Shown here in pieces: positions 25,943 to 34,705 of a stretch of 64,000 bases of DNA. The notes below the pieces were generated by a model. The model was given only the letters and a program-made list of their open reading frames with translations, made no database searches and had not been told where the DNA came from. The position numbers and the translations under genes were made by a program. Source of the DNA: Myxococcales bacterium (GTDB taxonomy: Bacteria; Myxococcota_A; Polyangia; Palsa-1104; JAEUJZ01). The stretch covers positions 62,001 to 126,000 of the forward strand of contig JAEUKB010000002.1 in NCBI GenBank assembly GCA_016794365.1. The letters run 5' to 3'. Positions within the stretch are counted from its first letter, which is position 1. Every line of letters starts with the position of its first letter.

Positions 25943-28147
25943 TCAATCGACTCTCAGAGACAAAATAAAGCCGCGTCCGGGACCGTTCACACTCGATCCG
26001 TGATAGCGATACGCAGCGTTTCCTACGTTTTCCAGCACGCCAAGAACTTGGACTCTTTCGTGTAGTCGCACGCTGCTGCGCAGATCGACCACCGCAAAGC
26101 CCGGCGTTCCGTACTTGGGAATCCGTGCATCGGCATAGTCCGCGATCGCCAAACGATCTTGTGTCGTCGCCCAGCGCACTCCAGCAGAGATCTCAAACGA
26201 TGTGTACTGCCAGACCGCTTCTGCGGTTCCGTGCAGCGGAGGAACCCGTGAAAGGGGGACTCTGTCTCCGATCACAACACCGCTCGTTCCGTATCCCAAG
26301 ATGCCTACGCGCGGACCTTCGCCCCACGTATACGCCAGCGTTCCGCGCACCCGCAGTCCCAGCGGCAAACGGAGTCGCAGCATCGCTTCCACACCACGCA
26401 GCTCCGACAGCGCGGGCGCATTCTGAAGCTGAAAGCGAGTCCACGCGCCCACACACTCTGGCGTCGAAGGAGGACACTCTGCATCGGTCTTGGACACCTT
26501 CAGCACCGCGTCTTGCAGCAGGGTCTGAAACCCCCAAAGCTGCACCGACACAATCGAGTGATCCAAGACCGCGCCCAGCTCAAACGTCGTGGCTCGCTCT
26601 GGACGCAGCGCTGCATTTTCAAACTGAAAGCCCGGTCCCGTCTGCTGTCGCGCCGTCAGATCGTTTAGGTTCGCCGCGCGAAAGGAGTGATCCGCATTGA
26701 ACCGCAGCGTCAGAATCGACACCGGTTTCCACGACAGACCGACATTCCCAGTCACCGGAAACCAGCGCTGCGACACCGCCTGACTTCCCGACAGAGGCTC
26801 TGCATCCGCACTGGCTGCGACATACGACCAGCGCACGCCGCCATACAGCTCGAAGCGACGCGGCAGGCTCAGCGTTCCGTCTACGTACAGTCCGCCCGAC
26901 AGATACGACGAGCCATTGATGTACTGACCCCGACTGAGCGCCGCCGTCTGTCCCAAGTCCGTAAACGTGCGCGACGCTTCCGACTTCAGCCAGTCCATGT
27001 ACTGATCGAATCCGTAGCGAAGCTGAAGCTGGGTCTTTTGTGAAAGCGCCAGCGGTCGTGTCTGTCCCACCGCAAGCAGTCCGAGCGTCATCACGTCATC
27101 GATCCCGCGTCGCTCGACCAGCACCGACGGATCATCCATGCGCTGGGTTTCGTGCTGCGTTTGTAGCGACACACTCACCCGCAGCGGCCACAGCAGCGCG
27201 CCCAGCTTTCCTTCATACGTCAGATAGACCAAGTGCCGAAACTGCTGCTCGTAGGTCAGACACGTTCCCATCGGCGCATACGGAGGCGGACACTGATCCG
27301 TACGCGGCACATCGAACTGCAAGTAGTGATACGTCGCAAGCGACAGCCGCGAGCGCTCTCCGATGCGCAGCACCAAGCGACCATCGGCGGTCAGCTCTTT
27401 GAAGCCCGTTCCCAGCTGCGTCACTCCGTCTTTTGCGTACGCAGGAACCAGCGGATAGCGTCCCAGCGGCGTGTTCGGGTTCGGATTTTCGACGCGACCG
27501 CCGCTCTTGAGCAGCCCGACATCGCGATAACCGACCCCGCCCACAAAGCCCAGCTGTCCCCCTTTGATCGGACCCGACAGATGAACCTGCACGCGCCCAC
27601 CCAGCTCGTCATCCGCCGAGGTCGATCGCAGCTGAAGCTGAGGCCGAAAGAGCAGCTCTCCATCCGCAAACAGCGGCTCGATCGGATACGCCGCAATCAC
27701 CCCACCGAGCGCATCCGAGCCATAGCGCGTCGATCCACCGCCGCGAAGCACCTCGATCGAGTCAATCGTCCGCGAGTCGATCGTAAAAAAGTACTGATTC
27801 GGTCCCTGTCGATACGTCGAGTTGTTGACGCGAATTCCATCAAACAGAAGCAGCGTCTGCTGTCCGGTCAGTCCGCGCAGAAACGCCGATCCCTGACCGT
27901 GCGCAGTCTGCTGCACAAACACGCCGCTTTCGTAGCGCAGCGCATCCGGTGCCGATCGAGGCTGTCGCCGATCCAGCTCGCTCCGTGTGATGGTGCTGTG
28001 CGCTCGTTCATCGGGAAGTCCATCGTCGCGACCCGCTCGCACCACCAGGGAATCGCTGTCCGCCACTGCGTGCGTCGTCCACAGCAGCGGCAAAGCCATC
28101 GCCCATGTCGAGCTTTTCCGACGACAACTCCGCATTGATCGGCACAT
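25943..28147 (-). CDS. TonB-dependent outer-membrane receptor
   Basis: A 734-residue receptor: signal peptide ending in HAVADSD, then DSLVVRA, close to the BtuB-type TonB box, a plug domain (DALRYESGVFVQQT, GLTGQQTLLLFDGIRVNN, SIEVLRGGGSTRYGSDALGG) and a beta barrel ending in GRGFILSLRVD with no terminal aromatic residue. The plug resembles the hemoglobin/heme-type receptors, but ligand choice cannot be settled from this. Three operator-like palindromes stand 29-109 bases upstream, so expression is likely tightly repressed by a metal- or cofactor-sensing protein. A lipoprotein gene follows. Energised probably by an ExbB/ExbD/TonB set such as the one at 48354-50274. Confidence 0.93.
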   Translation of the reverse strand: MCRSMRSCRRKSSTWAMALPLLWTTHAVADSDSLVVRAGRDDGLPDERAHSTITRSELDRRQPRSAPDALRYESGVFVQQTAHGQGSAFLRGLTGQQTLLLFDGIRVNNSTYRQGPNQYFFTIDSRTIDSIEVLRGGGSTRYGSDALGGVIAAYPIEPLFADGELLFRPQLQLRSTSADDELGGRVQVHLSGPIKGGQLGFVGGVGYRDVGLLKSGGRVENPNPNTPLGRYPLVPAYAKDGVTQLGTGFKELTADGRLVLRIGERSRLSLATYHYLQFDVPRTDQCPPPYAPMGTCLTYEQQFRHLVYLTYEGKLGALLWPLRVSVSLQTQHETQRMDDPSVLVERRGIDDVMTLGLLAVGQTRPLALSQKTQLQLRYGFDQYMDWLKSEASRTFTDLGQTAALSRGQYINGSSYLSGGLYVDGTLSLPRRFELYGGVRWSYVAASADAEPLSGSQAVSQRWFPVTGNVGLSWKPVSILTLRFNADHSFRAANLNDLTARQQTGPGFQFENAALRPERATTFELGAVLDHSIVSVQLWGFQTLLQDAVLKVSKTDAECPPSTPECVGAWTRFQLQNAPALSELRGVEAMLRLRLPLGLRVRGTLAYTWGEGPRVGILGYGTSGVVIGDRVPLSRVPPLHGTAEAVWQYTSFEISAGVRWATTQDRLAIADYADARIPKYGTPGFAVVDLRSSVRLHERVQVLGVLENVGNAAYRYHGSSVNGPGRGFILSLRVD

Positions 28148-28175
28148 TTTTACAGAGCTTCACAAGACCGCAAAT

Positions 28176-28256
28176 CAGGTAATCACCCGAGCCAAGTGCC
28201 CGATCATGCAGGTGAACACCTGATCTTTTTGGTCATTTCGCGCAGGTGAATACCTG
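28176..28256 (-). promoter_or_regulatory. Three regularly spaced operator-like palindromes before the TonB receptor
   Basis: Sites: 28176-28189 CAGGTAATCACCCG (imperfect), 28209-28222 CAGGTGAACACCTG (perfect 6-bp arms), 28243-28256 CAGGTGAATACCTG (one mismatch). Start-to-start spacing is 33 and 34 bp, about three helical turns, so a regulator could bind all three on one DNA face. Sites two and three are each followed by ATCTTTTTG. They lie in the only upstream region of the receptor gene. The AGGT half-site recalls DtxR/MntR-type operators, but the spacing differs and no regulator gene is in the window. Confidence 0.7.
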
Positions 28257-28353
28257 ATCTTTTTGCAAATTTCTTTTGCGCAGACCGGGCGCAGCCGAGC
28301 GTAAGCGGAGGGTCAGCGAGACAGCGCGTTACTTACCGAAGCGAGACGCAGCA

Positions 28354-30411
28354 TTACTTGCCAAATGGCAGCTTGGAATCGAGCAAGCGGAAGAACTGCG
28401 ACGGGCTCTCTCCCAGATCATCATCGGCGGGTCCGTCGAACAAAGGAGCCGTCTCGATCACCTTCGCCGCCGGGGCCGGAGCCGGAGCCGGTTTTTCTGC
28501 CACCTTCGCATCGAGCAGACGGAAGAACTGCGATGGCGTTTCCCCCAAGTCCTCGTCGTCCGTCCCAGCAAACAGCGGTGCCGTTTCCACCACCTTCACC
28601 GCAGGCTTCGCCGCCACGGCAGGCTTGGCTTCCGCCACTGCCGGTTTCGTTGCCGCAGGAGCCACTTTGACCGCCGCGACCGCGTCTTTGCTCACCGCCG
28701 CTTTCGCCGCCACCGGCTTTGCGTCTGCCACTGGCTTTGCGTCTGCCACTGGCTTTGGCTCGACGGGTCTTGCTTCCGCAGGCTTGGTGCTCACCGCTGG
28801 CCTACTGTCCACGACGGGCTTTGCTTCCGCAGGCTTGGTGCTCACTGCGGGCCTTGCTTCCGCTTTGACCGCTGCGCTCGCCGCTTTGCCCAGGCCCGGG
28901 AGTGCCGCCACTGGCTTTTCGACGGCTGGCTTTTCGACGACGGCTGGCTTTTCGACGACGGCTGGCTTTTCGACGGCTGGCTTTTCGACAACGGCTGGCT
29001 TTTCGACAACGGCTGGCTTTTCCGCTGCTTTGGGCGCGCTCTTGTCCGGCACCGCAGCTTTGGCGACCACAGGCTTGGCCGAAGCCACCACTTCCGCAGC
29101 AGCCGGAGCCGCCATCGGCTTGCTCTCGCTCTTCGCAGCTTTCGCGTCTTTGACTGGACCTTTCTCTGCCAACGCGGCCTTGGCTGGAGCAGCGGCTTTA
29201 GCGACCGTCGCTGGCTTCGCTTCTACCGTCGCTGGCTTCGCTTCGGGGAGTCCCGGCGCGGGCGGAAGAGGTCCTGCGACGGTTCCCACCACAGTCGGAG
29301 CCGCCGCTGGCGAGACAGGCTCTGGCGTCGCTGAGATCACCTTGGTTGCGCGCGTGATCGGAGGCAGCTTGATGCCGGTCCGTGGAAGCTCCGCAGCGAC
29401 GGGAGCAGGAGCTGGCGCAGGAACCGGCGTCGCTGTAACCACCGGAACTGGACTGGCCACCACCGACGGGGCTGTGCGCTTGGTCGCTGGGGCTGGCTCT
29501 TCGACAGCAGCTTCTCGCCTGACAGACGCTGGTGGAATCGACTTTCGAGACTCACGCGAGACACCCGGCAGCGGCGCATCCAGCGGACGACGAAGCGGAG
29601 CGGCCGGAGCAACTGGAGCAGCCGGAGCAACCGGAGCGGCCGGAGCAACTGGAGCGGCCGGAGCAACCGGAGGAGGCAGCGACGGATCGGTCTGTAGATC
29701 GCGATCCGCAATCAGCACATCCGCCAGGCTCAGCTCTCCGGCGATGTCCACCTTCGGCTCGACCTTCGCGGGTGCTTCGGGCGCAGGCGGCGCAAAAGTC
29801 CGCACCGGCTCATGACCACGCGGCGGCGTCGCTGGACGTGCAGGCTCCGGTGCGCGCACTGGCTCGGGCCGACGACTGCCCAGCGTCATTCCTGGCGTCG
29901 GTGCGGGCGCTCGTGGGATTGGATCGCTCGTCGCAATGCGCTGAATCATCGCCGCTGGAGACACCCGATCGAGGAGCTGGGTTTCGTCGCTGCTGAAGCC
30001 AACATCGGGCAGCGGCATCGTTCCCGGCAGTGGCGCAGGACTGGTCGGCGCAGGCGCGGGGGACGAAAAGCCCGCTGGACCCGGCCACGGCGCTGCCGAC
30101 GCTGGCTGCGGCGCTCCCGCTGGACCAGGCCACGCCGCTGACGCTGGGGCCGACGCTGACTGCGCCATCGCTGGAGCCTGGGCCAGCGCTGGAATCATCT
30201 CTCGATCGAGAAACTCGAGCAGGGTCTGAAGCTGCGACACAAACTCCTCGGCGAGAGGCTTGTTTCGACGCAGTGCATCAAACGCGGACCAGTACGGCGA
30301 GACATTTGGATTGAATCTAACGCTCGTGGCTTCAAAAAACTGTTTGACGTTGCCCAGGTGCGAGATCAGCTTCGCCCGGAGGGCACGGGGATCAGAGCCT
30401 GTGGGAAGCAT
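28354..30411 (-). CDS. Ala/Pro/Lys-rich protein with helical N-domain and duplicated C-terminal motif
   Basis: A 685-residue cytosolic protein. Residues 1-80 form a compact helical domain (LRAKLISHLGNVKQFFEAT, VSQLQTLLEFLDREMIPAL). The long middle is low-complexity Ala/Pro/Val/Lys, including APVAPA and VEKPA repeats. The end carries two copies of a 30-residue motif (about 606-635 and 650-679) with the core APLFxG, an acidic patch, and PSQFFRLLD; such paired motifs on a flexible arm usually bind a partner protein. No signal peptide or membrane helix. A near-perfect 18-bp palindrome lies 21 bases upstream of the start. No family recognised. Reading on the opposite strand is long but is a by-product of repeat composition. 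Confidence 0.75.
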   Translation of the reverse strand: MLPTGSDPRALRAKLISHLGNVKQFFEATSVRFNPNVSPYWSAFDALRRNKPLAEEFVSQLQTLLEFLDREMIPALAQAPAMAQSASAPASAAWPGPAGAPQPASAAPWPGPAGFSSPAPAPTSPAPLPGTMPLPDVGFSSDETQLLDRVSPAAMIQRIATSDPIPRAPAPTPGMTLGSRRPEPVRAPEPARPATPPRGHEPVRTFAPPAPEAPAKVEPKVDIAGELSLADVLIADRDLQTDPSLPPPVAPAAPVAPAAPVAPAAPVAPAAPLRRPLDAPLPGVSRESRKSIPPASVRREAAVEEPAPATKRTAPSVVASPVPVVTATPVPAPAPAPVAAELPRTGIKLPPITRATKVISATPEPVSPAAAPTVVGTVAGPLPPAPGLPEAKPATVEAKPATVAKAAAPAKAALAEKGPVKDAKAAKSESKPMAAPAAAEVVASAKPVVAKAAVPDKSAPKAAEKPAVVEKPAVVEKPAVEKPAVVEKPAVVEKPAVEKPVAALPGLGKAASAAVKAEARPAVSTKPAEAKPVVDSRPAVSTKPAEARPVEPKPVADAKPVADAKPVAAKAAVSKDAVAAVKVAPAATKPAVAEAKPAVAAKPAVKVVETAPLFAGTDDEDLGETPSQFFRLLDAKVAEKPAPAPAPAAKVIETAPLFDGPADDDLGESPSQFFRLLDSKLPFGK
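28911..29024. repeat. In-gene 15/18-bp tandem repeat encoding VEKPA/VVEKPA
   Basis: Seven units start at 28911, 28926, 28944, 28962, 28977, 28995 and 29013. Lengths follow 15-18-18-15-18-18, so a 51-bp block has been duplicated. All are multiples of three, and copy number can change without breaking the frame. Confidence 0.85.
29606..29673. repeat. In-gene 18-bp tandem repeat encoding APVAPA
   Basis: Units start at 29606, 29624, 29642 and 29660 (the last partial), beginning GGAGCAAC. It encodes Ala-Pro-Val repeats in the disordered arm of the 28354-30411 protein. Confidence 0.8.
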
Positions 30412-30431
30412 TGTCTCTTAGGTTCTAACAA

Positions 30432-30449
30432 CTTGTGGAATTCCGCAAG
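30432..30449. promoter_or_regulatory. 18-bp near-perfect palindrome before the Ala/Pro-rich gene
   Basis: CTTGTGGAATTCCGCAAG matches its reverse complement at 16 of 18 positions and ends 21 bases upstream of the ATG at 30411. Candidate operator or leader hairpin. Confidence 0.45.
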
Positions 30450-30537
30450 GCTAGAGCTACCGTCGGAAAAAATGGCAAAAGTGCCCACATTTTCAGGGCT
30501 TACAAGCACGCGGCGGCAGGATGAAAACAAGCGAGCG

Positions 30538-31122
30538 CTAGGCAGTCGGAACGGACACAGTCCAAAACAACAGCACGGTATCGCCATAACGACGAACGTC
30601 CTCGCAGCACAGCGCGCCACGGCGAGTCCCCAGCCCCACATCACCTTGGTGACGGACATCCGTCTCGATCACGATGCGGCAGTCCGCAGCAAGACACGTC
30701 GCACCTTCGCCCGACAGCCAGGCCAGCAGCTTCGGCAGCTCTCCCGCCGCATACGGAGGATCGCAGAGCAGCAGGCTCACCGGCGCGGACTTGTGCGCAC
30801 GGCTCTGCAAAAATCGCTGTAGCGACGACTCCACCACCTGAGCGCGACCCGATAGCCCGAGCGACGCCAGGTTTTGACGCAGCACACGACAGGCTGACGC
30901 ATCGCTATCGACGAACACGGCCTGACCGGCGCCTCGTGACAGCGCTTCAATGCCCAGCGCGCCACTGCCCGCACACAGATCCCAGACGGTACAACCCGAC
31001 GGAAGCTCTCCCAGGATGTTGAACAGGGCCTGCCGCACTCGCTCCGCCGTGGGACGAGTGTGAAGCCCGCTTGGGGTGCGCAGCCGTCGGCCCCCCAGCT
31101 CTCCAGCGACGATACGGATCAT
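30538..31122 (-). CDS. rsmD: 16S rRNA (guanine966-N2)-methyltransferase
   Basis: Methylates G966 of 16S rRNA on the 30S particle. The 194-residue protein starts MIRIVAGELGGRRLRTP, the usual RsmD opening, with TRPTAERVRQALFNIL, SAM motif VWDLCAGSGALGIEALSRGA, and the N-methyltransferase signature LLCDPPYAAG. Length is normal. It sits 24 bases after the aldehyde dehydrogenase gene, likely co-transcribed. The usual coaD partner is not adjacent. Confidence 0.95.
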   Translation of the reverse strand: MIRIVAGELGGRRLRTPSGLHTRPTAERVRQALFNILGELPSGCTVWDLCAGSGALGIEALSRGAGQAVFVDSDASACRVLRQNLASLGLSGRAQVVESSLQRFLQSRAHKSAPVSLLLCDPPYAAGELPKLLAWLSGEGATCLAADCRIVIETDVRHQGDVGLGTRRGALCCEDVRRYGDTVLLFWTVSVPTA

Positions 31123-31146
31123 GAAAAGGACTTGGCGACGACGCGG

Positions 31147-32889
31147 CTACGAGCCAGCGAGCGCATGGAACGCGATGGCAGGAATCTTCAGCCACGACGG
31201 CTCTGCCTCGAAGCGAAGCATGCGCTCGGCGACTTCATGCGAGCGCTTGTGCGTCACAAACCACGGCGGCTTCGGCGACGGAGCGAGCGGTCCACGCAGG
31301 ATCGCTTTTTCGATGCCTTCAAACATGAACGTGTTGTGGACAAAGCCGATGCCGCTCTGAATGTCGAGCAGCGTTCCCGACGGATGACCACCCCACGGCG
31401 GGGTCATCGCACCGTACGCCACCGCTGGCCAGTGATTGATCGCCACCACACCGTAGCGCAGCACGTCGCAGGCCTTTTCGATCGCAGCCTGCACATCCGG
31501 CTGCTTTTCCGTCGCAGGAGCCACGTACATGCTACAGCTCAGCGTGCCCCACAGTCGCTCGTTGGCAAAGCGCGCCGCTGCCGTCACAAACTCAGCGGGA
31601 TCTGACTCGGACAGCGTCACTTCGCTGATGATCGAGCAGAATGGCTCCGTCGAAAACAGCATCTCGTCGGGGTTCTTCGAGCTGACATCGCGAATCAGCG
31701 TCCACGGCAGCGTTCCTTCGACCGCTTGCCCGAGCCGCGTCACCGTCTTTCCAGCCGTCAGCTTGGCAAAGCGATCTTGCGCCCCCGGATAGTAGGCGCG
31801 TCGCGTCGGAATCTCTTGGAAGATCTCCTGCACCGTCTTGAGCAGCTCTTGTCGCTGCGGCCACGACTCAGACAGCATCAGGATCTTGGCGGCATTGCAG
31901 TTGAACGATCCGTTGTTCACAACCTGCGTCACGATGTTTTCCGCCAGCATCCGCAGCTCACTCGCAGAATAGCGACCCGGCACGATCATCACCGGCGTGA
32001 CGCAGCCCAGCTCACTCGTGATGTTCTTTTTTAGCAGCGGATCGTTGGCAGCCTGACGACGCGAGCGCTCTTCACCCGGCGGACCCCAGACGATCAGATC
32101 GTGCGTGCGATCCGAGCCCGTGATGTGAACATCGACGATCTGCGGGTGATACGACAGATAGCTTCCGACCTCCGCACCGCCGTAGACGAAGCGCAGATAG
32201 CCTCGCTCGATGAGCGGCTGAAACGCTTGCTCGTAAAACGGACCCAGGTATTCGTTCACCGGGTTCAGCTTGACGATGCAGAGCATTCCTTCGTGGAACA
32301 TCTTGTACAGCGCATCCGTCGGAGGAATCGATGCCACATTGCCCGCTCCGAGGATGAGCGACACGCCACCGACGGGATCGCGCTTGCTATAGAAGATCGC
32401 TTGCTGCTCGCGAACCTTGCGATCGTCCCAGCCTTTTTCCATGCGCAGACGGCACGTAAAGCCCGCCGAGATCGCATGATCGTAGGCTTCTCCCGGCATC
32501 ACCAGCACTTCGGTCCGTCCGTCCGCCGCCACGCGAATCGCTCCCGACGGTAGCGTCGGCTTGCCCAAGGCTTGGATCTGATCCAGCCCCATGATCAGCT
32601 TGCGCAGACAGCGCATCGTCACGTACGGACCGCCCAGCCACTCTTCTCCGGCGGACGACGAGTCCAGACGCAGACCCTTGGCTTTGCACGCGGCAGCCAC
32701 CCAGTCTTTTGCCACCGCCAGAAGGCGCGGCACGCAGGCTCGCAGCAGCGCTGCTTTTTCGCGAGGAGCCAGCCGTGCAAACGGGGTCGCGTTCTCGCTC
32801 AGGATGGCCAGGTATTTGTCCAGCTCCGCTTGGCTCGTGGCGGTACGGCTCTGGGCACTTGCGCTCAATTCCATGGATGCCGATTGCAT
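31147..32889 (-). CDS. Aldehyde dehydrogenase superfamily protein
   Basis: Oxidises an aldehyde (or reduces an acyl group) with NAD(P). The 580-residue protein has the general-base Glu in TSELGCVTPVMI, the catalytic Cys in NNGSFNCNAAKILML, and SLILGAGNVASIPP in the cofactor region. It is about 80-100 residues longer than a typical ALDH, and the GAGNV loop resembles acyl-CoA-reductase-like members more than classic ones. Ribosome site TAGGAG precedes ATG 32889. Lies between the FG-GAP lipoprotein and rsmD in the same direction. Substrate unknown. Confidence 0.88.
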   Translation of the reverse strand: MQSASMELSASAQSRTATSQAELDKYLAILSENATPFARLAPREKAALLRACVPRLLAVAKDWVAAACKAKGLRLDSSSAGEEWLGGPYVTMRCLRKLIMGLDQIQALGKPTLPSGAIRVAADGRTEVLVMPGEAYDHAISAGFTCRLRMEKGWDDRKVREQQAIFYSKRDPVGGVSLILGAGNVASIPPTDALYKMFHEGMLCIVKLNPVNEYLGPFYEQAFQPLIERGYLRFVYGGAEVGSYLSYHPQIVDVHITGSDRTHDLIVWGPPGEERSRRQAANDPLLKKNITSELGCVTPVMIVPGRYSASELRMLAENIVTQVVNNGSFNCNAAKILMLSESWPQRQELLKTVQEIFQEIPTRRAYYPGAQDRFAKLTAGKTVTRLGQAVEGTLPWTLIRDVSSKNPDEMLFSTEPFCSIISEVTLSESDPAEFVTAAARFANERLWGTLSCSMYVAPATEKQPDVQAAIEKACDVLRYGVVAINHWPAVAYGAMTPPWGGHPSGTLLDIQSGIGFVHNTFMFEGIEKAILRGPLAPSPKPPWFVTHKRSHEVAERMLRFEAEPSWLKIPAIAFHALAGS

Positions 32890-32979
32890 TCGTTACTCCT
32901 AACACAGGCCAACAGGCGGGCACCACACAGACCTTTGGCCAGCTTGCGAAAGCGTGTGTGCGACGGAAACATCCACGGT

Positions 32980-34431
32980 CTAGCGCTGCGTCTTGTTGCG
33001 CAGGATCGAAACATCGCTGCTGTTGTAGTTCGCGGTCACGATGTCTGGCTTGCCGTCTAGGTTCACGTCTTTGACCACCATTCCGTACGGTGTGGCTCCC
33101 GTCGAGACATACTGCGCCGCATCAAACCCACCAGAGCCATTGCCCAGATAAATCCCGACGCTGTCCGCACCACCGTTGGCGACCACCAAGTCTAGCTTTC
33201 CGTCGCCATCGATGTCTGCGATCGCCACCACACGAGGATCTTTTTCCGTCGCAATGGTTTCTCCTGCATCGAAGGTTCCGTCCGACTTGCCCTTCAGCAG
33301 CGTCACCGTTTTGGTTGCAAAGTTGAGCGCCGCCACGTCTTTTTTCTGATCGCCGTTTAGATCGCCCGCAGCCAGCGACAGAACCTGTGCGCCAGCGACG
33401 GTGTGCTTCGGACCCGAAAAGACACCGCCGCTGCCACCAAGGAACGTCGAGATTGAACCGTCCGAATAGTTGGCTGTCACCAGCTCGGGATACACGTCGC
33501 CGGTGAGATCTTCAAAGAGCAGTCCCGACGGAGAACTTCCCGCCTTGAGCGGATACGTCGCCATGCTGGTAAACGCAAAGCCCGGCGTGACGCTGATGTT
33601 GCGCAGCACAAAGACGCTATCTCCGGTCCGAGGCGCGACGATGACATCGTGCTTGCCGTCGCCATCGAGATCACGCGCAATCACTGCCGTCGGATTGCGT
33701 CCGATCGCAAACGTCACCGGAGCCATGAAGCCACCGCCGCCGTTTCCGCTCAAGATCGCCAGGTCTTGCGAGCTGGCATTGTTACAAGTCACCGCGATGT
33801 CGAGGATCTTGTTGCCATTGAAGTCCGCGACCGCCAGCGCATTCGGTCCAACCGGCGTCGAGTAGCTTACGCCGTTTTTGTAGCCCACATTCCACGCCAG
33901 CACCGAGACATCCTGAGATCCATCGTTGGCCGTGATGATCTCTGGACCGCTGTCCCCGTTGGTGTCTTCCGCGATGACTGCGACGGGATGCGTTCCGACA
34001 GAAATGCGCTCTGCGTCAAAATCGAGCACCACTCGCACATAGCCAAACAAGCCGCTCGCCACCGCGAAAGAACCGTCGGCATTGCGGACCGTCACCGGAA
34101 CCGATCCAACCGTTCCGTCGGACGCCGGAACCACCGCTTGCAGCTTCGTCGAAGAAAGCACCGTCACTTCGGTCGCTGGCTTGTTGCCAAACGCCACCGT
34201 TGCGCCTTGCACAAAGCCACTTCCGTAGATCGCAACGGCGGTTCCTCCAGCCATACCAGCGACGGCAGGACTGACGCTTGTCACCGAAATCGCGCCCACA
34301 CCGCCCATGTCATTGGGAACTTGGCTGGTCGAAGACTCGCAGCTTGCCATCGACAATCCGAGCAGCGCGACCAGCGATCCCGCCCCCACAAGCTGCCCCA
34401 TCCGAGAAAATGAAGCTTTCAGAGTTAACAT
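32980..34431 (-). CDS. IPT/TIG plus FG-GAP (VCBS) repeat lipoprotein
   Basis: A 483-residue surface lipoprotein: signal VGAGSLVALLGLSMASC, an IPT/TIG domain (SVTSVSPAVAGMAGGTAVAIYGSGF to VPVTVRNADG), then about seven FG-GAP/VCBS units, each with a calcium-loop-like D-x-D/N-x-D motif (DTNGDSG, DFNGNKILD, DLDGDGKHD, DLNGDQKKD, DIDGDGKLD, DVNLDGKPD). This builds an integrin-like beta propeller for binding or adhesion. Start 34431 follows AAGGAGA; an earlier frame opening at 34533 lacks one. Divergent from purA. Confidence 0.9.
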   Translation of the reverse strand: MLTLKASFSRMGQLVGAGSLVALLGLSMASCESSTSQVPNDMGGVGAISVTSVSPAVAGMAGGTAVAIYGSGFVQGATVAFGNKPATEVTVLSSTKLQAVVPASDGTVGSVPVTVRNADGSFAVASGLFGYVRVVLDFDAERISVGTHPVAVIAEDTNGDSGPEIITANDGSQDVSVLAWNVGYKNGVSYSTPVGPNALAVADFNGNKILDIAVTCNNASSQDLAILSGNGGGGFMAPVTFAIGRNPTAVIARDLDGDGKHDVIVAPRTGDSVFVLRNISVTPGFAFTSMATYPLKAGSSPSGLLFEDLTGDVYPELVTANYSDGSISTFLGGSGGVFSGPKHTVAGAQVLSLAAGDLNGDQKKDVAALNFATKTVTLLKGKSDGTFDAGETIATEKDPRVVAIADIDGDGKLDLVVANGGADSVGIYLGNGSGGFDAAQYVSTGATPYGMVVKDVNLDGKPDIVTANYNSSDVSILRNKTQR

Positions 34432-34705
34432 AGTTTTTTGTCTCCTTGGTAACGCTTTTTGTCGTAAATAAGGCACCTGAGTATGGGATCGCGATCCGTG
34501 CTCGACAAGGTCAGCTCGTTGGATAACCAACAAAAAGACGGCTTTTTGTCCGATTTCTTATGACTCGCGCCGTGTCAAGTTCGGCAAAGTCACGAGGACG
34601 ATCGAGCGCGCTTGCTTTCGCGGGCGTGGATCGCCTAGCGTGGGTCGCTTGAGAGGAAGCCGCTCCGAACCTTACGTGGGAACGGATGCATAGGACAAGC
34701 GCAGC

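Noticed and set aside
28358..29815. 485-codon plus-strand frame opposite the Ala/Pro-rich gene
   Set aside because: Ala/Gly/Thr low-complexity product of the repeats; the minus frame has an ordered head and conserved-looking tail motifs.
34531..34552. CAAAAAG/CTTTTTG hairpin upstream of purA as a terminator or riboswitch
   Set aside because: A/T-only weak stem with no preceding gene end nearby and no known riboswitch core.
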